A stretch of 64,000 nucleotides of DNA, taken from assembly GCA_028752905.1 (NCBI GenBank), contig JAQNBH010000005.1, forward strand, positions 310,001 through 374,000, given 5' to 3'. Below, piece by piece: positions 40,366 to 51,300 of the stretch. The translations under genes and the position numbers were made by a program. Each line of letters begins with the position of its first letter. Position 1 is the first letter of the stretch. The DNA is from Cladorhizidae sp. MBARI D1340-BT2. Taxonomy: Eukaryota; Porifera; Demospongiae; Poecilosclerida; Cladorhizidae. The notes under the pieces are model-generated. The model did not search any database, was not told the origin of the DNA, and was given only the letters and a program-made list of their open reading frames with translations.

Positions 40366-43300
40366 CCCACTTAATGCTCTTCATGACTTGTGCCAGTCCC
40401 TAGCCACTTTATGCACTTAATGACTTGTGCCAGTCCCTAGCCACTTTATGCACTTAATGACTTGTGCCAGTCCCAGCCACTTTATGCACTTAATGACTTG
40501 TGCCAGTCTCTAGCCACTTTATGCACTTAATGCTTGTGCCAGTCCCTAGCCACTTTATGCACTTAATGACTTGTGCCAGTCCCAGCCTCTTTATGCACTT
40601 AATGACTTGTGCCAGTCCCAGCCACTTTATGCACTTAATGACTTGTGCCAGTCCCTAGCCACTTTATGCACTTAATGACTTGTGCCAGTCACTAGCCACT
40701 TTATGCACTTAATGACTTGTGCCAGTCCCTTGCCACTTTATGCACTTAATGACTTGTGCCAGTCCCTAGCCACTTTATGCACTTAATGACTTGTGTCAGT
40801 CCCTAGCCACTTTATGCACTTAATGACTTGTGCCAGTCCCTAGCCACTTTATGCACTTAATGACTTGTGCCAGTCACTAGCCACTTTATGCACTTAATGA
40901 CTTGTGCCAGTCCCAGCCACTTTATGCACTTAATGACTTGTGCCAGTCCCAGCCACTTTATGCACTTAATGACTTGTGCCAGTCCCAGCCACTTTATGCA
41001 CTTAATGACTTGTGCCAGTCCCTAGCCACTTTATGCACTTAATGACTTGTGCCAGTCCCAGCCACTTTATGCACTTAATGACTTGTGCCAGTCCCAGCCA
41101 CTTTATGCACTTAATGACTTGTGCCAGTCCCTAGCCACTTTATGCACTTAACGACTTGTGCCAGTCACTAGCCACTTTATGCACTTAATGACTTGGTGCC
41201 AGTCCCAGCCACTTTATGCACTTAATGACTTGTGCCAGTCCCTAGCCACTTTATGCACTTAATGACTTGTGCCAGTCCCTAGCCACTTTATGCACTTAAT
41301 GACTTGTGCCAGTCCCAGCCACTTTATGCACTTAATGACTTGTGCCAGTCCCTAGCCACTTTATGCACTTAATGACTTGTGCCAGTCCCTAGCCACTTTA
41401 TGCACTTAATGACTTGTGCCAGTCCCAGCCACTTTATGCACTTAATGACTTGTGCCAGTCCCTAGCCACTTTATGCACTTAATGACTTGTGCCAGTCCCT
41501 AGCCACTTTATGCACGTAATGACTTGTGCCAGTCCCAGCCACTTTATGCACTTAATGACTTGTGCCAGTCCCTAGCCACTTTATGCACTTAATGACTTGT
41601 GCCAGTCCCTAGCCACTTTATGCACTTAATGACTTGTGCCAGTCCCAGCCACTTTATGCACTTAATGACTTGTGCCAGTCCCTAGCCACTTTATGCACTT
41701 AATGACTTGTGCCAGTCCTAGCCACTTAATGCACTTAATGACTTGTGCTAGTCCCTAGCCACTTTATGCACTTAATGACTTGTGCCAGTCCCTAGCCACT
41801 TTATGCACTTAATGACTTGTGCCAGTCCCTAGCCACTTTATGCACTTAATGACTTGTGCCAGTCCCTTGCCACTTTGTGCACTTAATGACTTGTGCCAGT
41901 CCCTAGCCACTTTATGCACTTAATGACTTGTGCCAGTCCCTAGCCACTTTATGCACTTAATGACTTGTGCCAGTCCCAGCCTCTTTATGCACTTAATGAC
42001 TTGTGCCAGTCCCTAGCCACTATATGCACTTAATGACTTGTGCCAGTCCCAGCCACTTTATGCACTTAATGACTTGTGCCAGTCCCTAGCCACTTTATGC
42101 ACTTAATGACTTGTGCCAGTCACTAGCCACTTTATGCACTTAATGACTTGTGCCAGTCCCTTGCCACTTTATGCACTTAATGACTTGTGCCAGTCCCTAG
42201 CCACTTTATGCACTTAATGACTTGTGTCAGTCCCTAGCCACTTTATGCACTTAATGACTTGTGCCAGTCCCTAGCCACTTTATGCACTTAATGACTTGTG
42301 ACAGTCACTAGCCACTTTATGCACTTAATGACTTGTGCCAGTCCCAGCCACTTTATGCACTTAATGACTTGTGATAGTCCCAGCCACTTTATGCACTTAA
42401 TGACTTGTGCCAGTCCCTAGCCACTTTATGCACTTAATGACTTGTGCCAGTCCCTAGCCACTTTATGCACTTAATGACTTGTGCCAGTCCCTAGCCACTT
42501 TATGCACTTAATGACTTGTGCCAGTCCCTAGCCACTTTATGCACTTAATGACTTGTGCCAGTCCCAGCCACTTTATGCACTTAATGACTTGTGCCAGTCC
42601 CTAGCCACTTTATGCACTTAATGACTTGTGCCAGTCCCAGCCACTTTATGCACTTAATGACTTGTGCCAGTCCCTAGCCACTTTATGCACTTAATGACTT
42701 GTGCCAGTCACTAGCCACTTTATGCACTTAATGACTTGTGCCAGTCCCAGCCACTTTATGCACTTAATGACTTGTGCCAGTCCCTAGCCACTTTATGCAC
42801 TTAATGACTTGTGCCAGTCCCTAGCCACTTTATGCACTTAATGACTTGAGCCAGTCCCTAGCCACTTTATGCACTTAATGACTTGTGCCAGTCCCTAGCC
42901 ACTTTATGCACTTAATGACTTGTGCCAGTCCCAGCCTCTTTATGCACTTAATGACTTGTGCCAGTCCCTAGCCACTTTATGCACTTAATGACTTGTGCCA
43001 GTCCCGGCCACTTTATGCACTTAATGACTTGTGCCAGTCCCAGCCACTTTATGCACTTAATGACTTGTGCCAGTCCCTAGCCACTTTATGCACTTAATGA
43101 CTTGTGCCAGTCCCTAGCCACTTTATGCACTTAATGACTTGTGCCAGTCCCAGCCACTTTATGCACTTAATGACTTGTGCCAGTCCCTAGCCACTTAATG
43201 CACTTAATGACTTGTGCCAGTCCCAGCCACTTTATGCACTTAATGACTTGTGCCAGTCCCAGCCATTTTATGCACTTAATGACTTGTGCCAGTCCCTAGC

Positions 43301-43903
43301 CACTTTATGCACTTAATGACTTGTGCCAGTCCCTAGCCACTTTATGCACTTAATGACTTGTGCCAGTCCCAGCCACTTTATGCACTTAATGACTTGTGTC
43401 AGTCCCTAGCCACTTTATGCACTTAATGACTTGTGCCAGTCCCTAGCCTCTTTATGCACTTAATGACTTGTGCCAGTCCCTAGCCACTTTATGCACTTAA
43501 TGACTTGTGCCAGTCCCTAGCCACTTTATGCACTTAATGACTTGTGCCAGTCCCAGCCACTTTATGCACTTAATGACTTGTGCCTGTCCCTAGCCACTTT
43601 ACGCACTTAATGACTTGTGCCAGTCCCTAGCCACTTTATGCACTTAATGACTTGTGCCAGTCCCAGCCACTTTATGCACTTAATGACTTGTGCCAGTCCC
43701 TAGCCACTTTATGCACTTAATGACTTGTGCCAGTCCCTAGCCACTTTATGCACTTAATGACTTGTGCCAGTCCCTAGCCACTTTATGCACTTAATGACTT
43801 GTGCCAGTCCCTAGCCACTTTATGCACTTAATGACTTGTGCCAGTCCCTAGCCACTTTATGCACTTAATGACTTGTGCCAGTCCCTAGCCACTTTATGCA
43901 CTT
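40366..43903 (+). repeat. 37/35 bp satellite, about 96 copies
   Basis: The unit reads CACTTTATGCACTTAATGAC, TTGTGCCAGTCCCTAGC. The 35 bp form has CCCAGC for CCCTAGC. The two forms are mixed along the array, often as long-long-short triplets (for example 41230-41700). It ends exactly where the dispersed repeat's TTAAGGGGG begins. Confidence 0.97.
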
Positions 43904-44325
43904 AAGGGGGTCCAGTGGCTAGTGTGTGATAGACTAAGTAAGTGGCTAGTATGTGATAGACTAAGTGATAGACTAAGTAAGTGGCTAGTGTGTGATACAG
44001 CACGGCAAGACTGGCTAAAAACGTTGTTGACTTTTGACTGCCCATAACTTTTTTTATAATTGTTTTGTGTAGATAATTTTATGCTCAAATTGTTGCTTGT
44101 TCTATGTGCTATATAAAATATCTCTAGAGGCATGTTTTGTCAGAAGATGCATGCAGAAACATCCAAGGCAGGACCCTCCTCCGTTTGGCAGACCCCCACT
44201 ACTCATTTAAAAAAATCAAAAGCTGTAAATTGGTTTGTAGCTTGTCAAAGCTAACAGCTGTGATTTGAGTGAAACCATATTGCAATAACTAAAGTGGTTG
44301 TTGAATGGCAACGTGCTGTATTTGC
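43903..44325 (-). mobile_element. Second copy of the dispersed repeat (inverted relative to 14281-14640)
   Basis: It starts TTAAGGGGGTCCAGTGGC, carries a private insert of AGTGGCTAGTGTGTGATAGA-type tandem units (43915-44000), then matches the reverse complement of 14281-14640. It stops at GTGCTGTATTTGC, where a 38 bp array begins. The TTAAGGGGG end ties it to the Mutator-like element's terminus. Confidence 0.7.
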
Positions 44326-44875
44326 AAGAAGCAGCCATTGACATGGTCAGGTGCACTCCAAGCAAGAAGCAGCCATTGACATGGTCAGGAGTACTCCAAG
44401 CAAGAAGTTGCCATTGACATGGTCAGGAGCACTCCAAGCAAGAAGCAGCCATTGATATGGTCAGGAGTATTTCAAGCAAGAAGCTGCCATTGACATGGTC
44501 AGGAGTACCCCAAGCAAGAAGCTTCCATTGACATGGTCAGGAGCACTCCAAGCAAGAAGCAGCCATTGATATGCTCAGGAGCACTCCAAGAAGGAAGCAG
44601 CCATTGACATGGTCAGGAGCACTCCAAGCAAGAAGCTGCCATTGACATGGTCAGGAGTACTCCAAGCAAGAAGCTGCCATATGGTCAGGAGTACTCCAAG
44701 CAAGAAGCAGCCATTGACATGGTCAGGAGTACTCCAAGCAAGAAGCAGCCATTGACATGGTCAGGAGTACTCCAAGCAGGAAGCTGCCATTGATATGGTC
44801 AGGAGCACTCCAAGAAAGAAGCTGCCATTGACATGGTCAGGAGTACTCCAAGCAAGAAGCAGCCATTGACATGTC
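44326..44875 (+). repeat. 38 bp minisatellite, about 14 copies
   Basis: The unit reads AAGAAGCAGCCATTGACATG, GTCAGGAGCACTCCAAGC, with CAG/CTG and GCAC/GTAC variants and one unit shortened near 44680. It abuts the dispersed repeat without a spacer. Confidence 0.95.
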
Positions 44876-45744
44876 TTCAGTTTAGATGTGATCTTCTGGC
44901 TTCTCAGCAGAGACACAACATGTGGGGGGAGAGGGAACCAGCTATAAGTAAACGAAATTAGAGTCAGCTATACCTGGTAACAGCAGCCAGCTACACCTGG
45001 TAACAGCATCAAAAAGGCCGCCACCTCTAGCTCATGTTACAAGCCCTTGCAGCAGGTTCATCTGATGTCTGTCTTTTCCCCATCAGCTCTGCCATGCAAC
45101 AACTCCACCTATGGAGGCAACTACTAGCTAGCTTCATGAGGCACACACCAAGTGAGTGAGGAGCTTTGGGGTGCTGCTACAATTTTATTGGACATATTAC
45201 TTCAGAAACTGACAGTACTTCAGAAACTGACATGTGCAAGTCAGATGATATGACTACATCATAATTATGCACATGCTGTGCTTGGCATTATATCTGTGCC
45301 CTTTACAAGGAGGATGACCTGGAGCCAATCAAGAAAACAGCTGATTTGCAGGGTCAATCTAACCAGAAACAAGCTTAAGATGCTTTCATCAGTACCGCAG
45401 AACTTCTAGATGCTAAAATAATCAGCCATATTTTGTTTACCCGCTGGTAGCCCTCGTCCATTGCACTAACTTGGTTCAGACGTTGAAATAAATTATGTTA
45501 TGTCACAAAAAAATAAAGACGAGATTAAATAGTGTGAGAGGTGTACTTCAAAAAGTTGTTCCAGCATCACCAGACCCTCTCTTGTGAGGGTGTGGCTCGT
45601 GAAAGGTAACACATCCATATGTGGGGGAGTATATTAACCTGGTTGAATTGAGATATTCTGACAGCATTAAACAATGCACTACTGCCAGCTGCAGCCAGGA
45701 GAGCAACCCTCTAGTGTCAAATTCCAAGTAATAATCCCCAGGAA
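44876..45744. other. Intergenic sequence, no gene seen
   Basis: Unique DNA with short direct repeats (CAGCTATACCTGGTAACAGC and CAGCTACACCTGGTAACAGC near 44963-45006; CAGAAACTGACA near 45205 and 45220). No open frame of note. Confidence 0.5.
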
Positions 45745-46295
45745 GAAGGGAGGGGTTTGATATAATACTGTATGTGTAATATTTAATTATCTGCAGGTGG
45801 GAGGGGTTGATATAATACTATATAATACTGTATGTGTAAGATTTAATTATCTGAGGGAGGGAGGGGTTTGATATAATACTGTATTGTAATATTTAATTAT
45901 CTGCAGGTGGGAGGGGTTGATATAATACTATATAATACTGTATGTGTAAGATTTAATTATCTGAGGGAGGGAGGGGTTTGATATAATACTGTATGTGTAA
46001 TATTTAATTATCTGCAGGTGGGAGGGGTTGATATAATATATAATACTGTATGTGTAAGATTTAATTATCTGAGGGAGGGAGGCGTTTGATATAATACTGT
46101 ATGTGTAATATTTAATTATCTGCAGGTGGGAGGGGTCGATATAATACTATATAATACTGTATGTGTAAGATTTAATTATCTGCAGGAGGGAGGGAGGGGT
46201 TTGATATAATACTGTATGTGTAATATTTAATTATCTGCAGGTGGGAGGGGTCGATATAATACTATATAATACTGTATGTGTAAGATTTAATTTCT
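45745..46295 (+). repeat. Dimeric repeat, about 112 bp period
   Basis: Two related half-units alternate. One holds GGGAGGGGTTTGATATAATA, CTGTATGTGTAATATTTAAT, TATCTGCAGGT. The other holds GGGAGGGGTTGATATAATAC, TATATAATACTGTATGTGTA, AGATTTAATTATCTGAGG. About five dimers are present. Confidence 0.88.
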
Positions 46296-47174
46296 GTAGC
46301 CATAAGGATAGCACTGTGGGAGGTGTGGTCTGAACTAACAAGATTGTCACTCTTATGTGCTCAGTTGTATCTTATCCACCTTCACTGTTCATATTGTGAC
46401 TAAATGATAATGGTTATGTCCTCCTGCTGCTTGATGCAAGCAAGCGTATGGTATCCATGTTGTGTGGTGGCACTGCTGACACAGACTCTGCTCCTGGGGA
46501 CTGTTCATTTCCACCATTCTCTGCTTTCTCTCTTCTCTTCTGCTCCTTCTTCAATTCACTTTGTACTTGCCTCTCATGACTAGCCCTGTGCAAGTATGCT
46601 GCTGTATCTGTTGTTACATTAATGGCGTGTTAGGGAGACAAACAAGTGTAGCTGTTGTGGTGTTAGTCAGCAAGAGAATCACTGGTAATCGGTGGTAATT
46701 GGTGGTAAGAGTCACACAACTCACAAATATCATTATGATAACTTCTGTCACCCAAGATGGTCTCGGAAATGTTTCCCATTGGGACTCCACACTTGTGCTA
46801 CCCACGGAACAAACCCATTGGGTTCCCATACTTATGCTACCCACAGAACAAACCCAATGGGTCTCCATACTTAACTACCCACGGAACAAGCCCATTGAGA
46901 CTCCGTACTTCTGTGAGTAGCACAGGTATGTAGGTATGTAAGGTAAGGATACAGGCTAACTGTCCCAGTGGCAGTGAACCTTGAGCAGTGCTGCCAATGC
47001 TGCGACTATTCCCATGCATGTGTAAAAGACTCTCGAGGAAGAGTTGTCGACATGGAAGGCTAATGCATCCAAGAATGATCTCCATTGCTTCCACAAATTC
47101 AATCTCCAACATGCTGCCCGTACTCTGTCTGGGGTGATCTGCCAGTTTGTGTTCCAACTAAATATGCATGCACA

Positions 47175-47176
<2 letters not shown>
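46296..47176. other. Intergenic sequence with a small three-copy repeat
   Basis: Around 46785-46915 the words CTACCCACGGAACAAACCCA and CATACTTATGCTACCCACAG recur about every 45 bases. A minus-strand frame (46837-47157) is open but has no recognised family. No gene is supported. Confidence 0.5.
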
Positions 47177-47213
<37 letters not shown>

Positions 47214-47230
47214 TACACACACATATATAT
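47177..47230 (+). repeat. (CA)n microsatellite
   Basis: A run of ACACAC broken only by AAACAT, followed by ATATATAT. Confidence 0.95.
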
Positions 47231-47439
47231 ATCACATTGAGCCACAGTAGGACCTGTTAATAATGAAGTGCTCGTAATAATGCAACTCTAAATCCCTTAC
47301 ATCCAACAATTAAAAGTGGGAGGTGTCACTGCAATGGTTTGTCTCTGCACTTTCATCTTGTAACTTTAAATGATATACACTTGAACTTTTACACCAAGTC
47401 CTAGTGAGCATGCCCTAGCTCTTGAACGCTTGCTATCCT

Positions 47440-47595
47440 GAGATACTTCGGAGTATCCCAGGATGATCCTAGTATCCTGAGATACTTGGGAGTATCCCAG
47501 GATGACCCCAGTATCCTCAGATACTTGGGGGTATCACAAGATGACCCTAGTATCCTGAGATACTTGGGAGTATCCCAGGATGACCCTAGTGAGGG
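47440..47595 (+). repeat. 39 bp repeat with internal hairpin, about 4 copies
   Basis: Units hold CTGAGATACTTGGGAGTATC, CCAGGATGACCCTAGTATC. CTGAGATACT and AGTATCCCAG can pair as a 10-base stem with one mismatch around a TGGG loop. Confidence 0.88.
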
Positions 47596-47673
47596 TGGCC
47601 ACATTTCAAAATGGCCAACCCTGAAAGTCCTAAAGAACAAATCTATCTCAGTCAATACTTACTTTAGCAACTT

Positions 47674-47990
47674 GTTAATGGGGGAGAGGGGAGGAGGGCA
47701 ACATAGGGGCTAATGGGGGAGAGGGGAGGAGGGCAACATAGGGGTTAATGGGGGAGAGGGGAGGATGGCAACATAGGGGTTAATGGGGGAGAGGGGAGGA
47801 GGGCAACATAGGTGTTAATGTGGGAGAGGGGAGGAGGGGCACTTAGGGGTAATGGGGGAGAGGGGAGGAGGGCAACATAGGGGTTAATGGGGGAGAGGGG
47901 AGGAGGGCAACATAGGGGTTAATGGGGGAGAGGGGAGGAGGGGCACTTAGGGGTAATGGGGGAGAGGGGAGGAGGGACAATGCAGGGGTT
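47674..47990 (+). repeat. G-rich 35 bp minisatellite, 9 copies
   Basis: Units read TTAATGGGGGAGAGGGGAGG, AGGGCAACATAGGGG. Each unit holds four runs of three or more G with loops of seven bases or fewer, the usual pattern for a G-quadruplex. Confidence 0.92.
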
Positions 47991-48098
47991 AAAATATTCA
48001 CTTGGCAGTATATGCTACAAGTAATGATATCTTGTTAGCTCCCTTTGTCTGGTGGTGAATGAAAGAAGAAGAGTAGAAGGTAAATTCTGGAGTCAATT

Positions 48099-48190
48099 AG
48101 TACAGTATTTCATACTCACTAGCACTGCATTTCATACTCACTAGCACTGAATTTCATACTCACTAGCACTGCATTTCATACTTACTCACA
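48099..48190 (+). repeat. 22 bp repeat, 4 copies
   Basis: Copies of TTTCATACTCACTAGCACTG plus CA or AA follow each other ahead of the long satellite. Confidence 0.85.
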
Positions 48191-48307
48191 CTCATTCTGC
48201 ACACAATGAGATCTAATCACCAACACCCAGCACCACGATGAACTGCAAGGAAGCTACTCAACCAATAAAATGTCAGCAAGCATGAACAGGTAGGAATCTC
48301 AAGAAAA

Positions 48308-51300
48308 GTTTGTACTGGCTACATTGCCTATTATTGTGAAGGGGACAGAGCACAAGAATAAGTTTGTACTGGCTGCATTGCCTATTATTGTGAAGGGAGC
48401 AGAGCACAAGAATAAGTTTGTACTGCCTATTATTGTGAAGGAGGCAGAGCACAAGAATAAGTTTGTACTGGCTGCATTGCCTATTATTGTGAAGGGCACA
48501 GAGCACAAGAATAAGTTTGTACTGGCTGCATTGCATATTATTGTGAAGGGGACAGAGCACAAGAATAAGTTTGTACTGGCTGCATTGCCTATTATTGTGA
48601 AGGGGACAGAGCACAAGAATAAGTTTGTACTGGCTGCATTGACTATTATTGTGAAGGGGACAGAGCACAAGAATAAGTTTGTACTGGCTGCATTGCCTAT
48701 TATTGTGAAGGGGACAGAGCACAAGAATAAGTTTTATTGGCTGCATTGCCTATTATTGTGAAGGGGACAGAGCACAAGAATAAGTTTGTACTGGCTGCAT
48801 TGCCTATTATTGTGAAGGGGACAGAGCACAAGAATAAGTTTGTACTGGCTGCATTGCCTATTATTTATTATTGTGAAGGGGCAGAGCACAAGAATAAGTT
48901 TGTACTGGCTGCATTGCCTATTATTGTGAAGGAGGAAGAGCACAAGAATAAGTTTGTACTGGCTGCATTGCCTATTATTGTGAAGGCGACAGAGCACAAG
49001 AATAAGTTTGTACTGGCTGCATTGCCTATTATTGTGAAGGGGACAGAGCACAAGAATAAGTTTGTACTGGCTGCATTGCCTATTATTGTGAAGGGGACAG
49101 AGCACAAGAATGAGTTTGTACTGGCTGCATTGCCTATTATTGTGAAGGAGGCAGAGCACAAGAATAAGTTTGTACTGGCTGCATTGCCTATTATTGTGAA
49201 GGGGACAGAGCACAAGAATAAGTTTGTACTGGCTGCATTGCCTATTATTTTGAAGGAGGCAGAGCACAAGAATAAGTTTGTACTGGCTGCATTGCCTATT
49301 ATTGTGAAGGGGGCAGAGCACAAGAATAAGTTTGTACTGGCTGCATTGCCTATTATTGTGAAGGGGACAGAGCACAAGAATAAGTTTGTACTGGCTGCAT
49401 TGCCTATTATTGTGAAGGAGGCAGAGCACAAGAATAAGTTTGTACTGGCTGCATTGCCTATTATTGTGAAGGGGACAGAGCACAAGAATAAGTTTGTACT
49501 GGCTGCATTGCCTATTATTGTGAAGGGGGCAGAGCACAAGAATAAGTTTGTCTGGCTGCACTGCCTATTATTGTGAAAGAGGCAGAGCACAAGAATAAGT
49601 TTGTACTGGCTGCATTGCCTATTATGGTGAAGGGGACAGAGCACAAGAATAAGTTTGTACTGGCTGCATTGCCTATTATTGTGAAGGGGGCAGAGCACAA
49701 GAATAAGTTTGTACTGGCTGCATTGCTTATTATTGTGAAAGGGACAGAGCACAAGAATAAGTTTGTACTGGCTGCATTGCCTATTATTGTGAAGGGGACA
49801 GAGCACAAGAATAAGTTTGTACTGGCTGCATTGCCTATTATTGTGAAGGGCACAGTGCACAAGAATAAGTTTGTACTGGCTGTATTGCCTATTATTGTGA
49901 AGGGCACAGTGCACAAGAATAAGTTTGTACTGGCTGTATTGCCTATTATTGTGAAGGGCACAGTGCACAAGAATAAGTTTGTACTGGCTATTATTGTGAA
50001 GGGGAGAGAGCACAAGAATAAGTTTGTACTGGCTGCATTGCCTATTATTGTGAAGGGCACAGAGCACAAGAATAAGTTTGTACTGGCTGCATTGCCTATT
50101 ATTGTGAAGGGGACAGATTACAAGAATAAGTTTGTTCTGGCTGCATTGCCTATTATTGTGAAGGGGGCAGAGCACAAGAATAAGTTTGTACTGGCTGCAT
50201 TGCCTATTATTGTGAAGGGGACAGAGCACAAGAATAAGTTTGTACTGGCTGCATTGCCTATTATTGTGAAGGGCACAGAGCGCAAGAATAAGTTTGTACT
50301 GGCTGCATTGCCTATTATTGTGAAGGGGACAGAGCACAAGAATAAGTTTGTACTGGCTGCATTGCCTATTATTGTGAAGGGCACAGAGCACAAGAATAAG
50401 TTTGTACTGGCTGCATTGCCTATTATTGTGAAGGGGACAGAGCACAAGAATAAATTTGTACTGGCTGCATTGCCTATTATTGTGAAGGAGGCAGAGCACA
50501 AGAATAAGTTTGTACTGGCTGCATTGCCTATTATTGTGAAGGGGGCAGAGCATAAGAATAAGTTTGTACTGGCTGCATTGCCTATTATTGTGAAGGGGAC
50601 AGAGCACAAGAATAAGTTTGTACTGGCTGCATTGCCTATTATTGTGAAGGGGACAGAGCACAAGAATAAGTTTGTACTGGCTGCATTGCCTATTATTGTG
50701 AAGGGGACAGAGCACAAGAATAAGTTTGTACTGGCTGCATTGCCTATTATTGTGAAGGGGACAGAGCACAAGAATAAGTTTGTACTGGCTGCATTGCGTA
50801 CTGGCTGCATTGCCTATTATTGTGAAGGGCACAGAGCACAAGAATAAGTTTGTACTGGCTGCATTGCCTATTATTGTGAAGGGGACAGAGCACAAGAATG
50901 AGTTTGTACTGGCTGCATTGCCTATTATTGTGAAGGGGACAGAGCACAAGAATGAGTTTGTACTGGCTGCATTGCCTATTATTGTGAAGGGGACAGAGCA
51001 CAAGAATGAGTTTGTACTGGCTGCATTGCCTATTATTGTGAAGGGGACAGAGCACAAGAATAAGTTTGTACTGGCTGCATTGCCTATTATTGTGAAGGAG
51101 GCAGAGCACAAGAATAAGTTTGTACTGGCTGCATTGCCTATTATTGTGAAGGGGACAGAGCACAAGAATAAGTTTGTACTGGCTGCGTTGCCTATTATTT
51201 TGAAGGAGGCAGAGCACAAGAATAAGTTTGTACTGGCTGCATTGCCTATTATTGTGAAGGGGGCAGAGCACAAGAATAAGTTTGTACTGGCTGCATTGCC

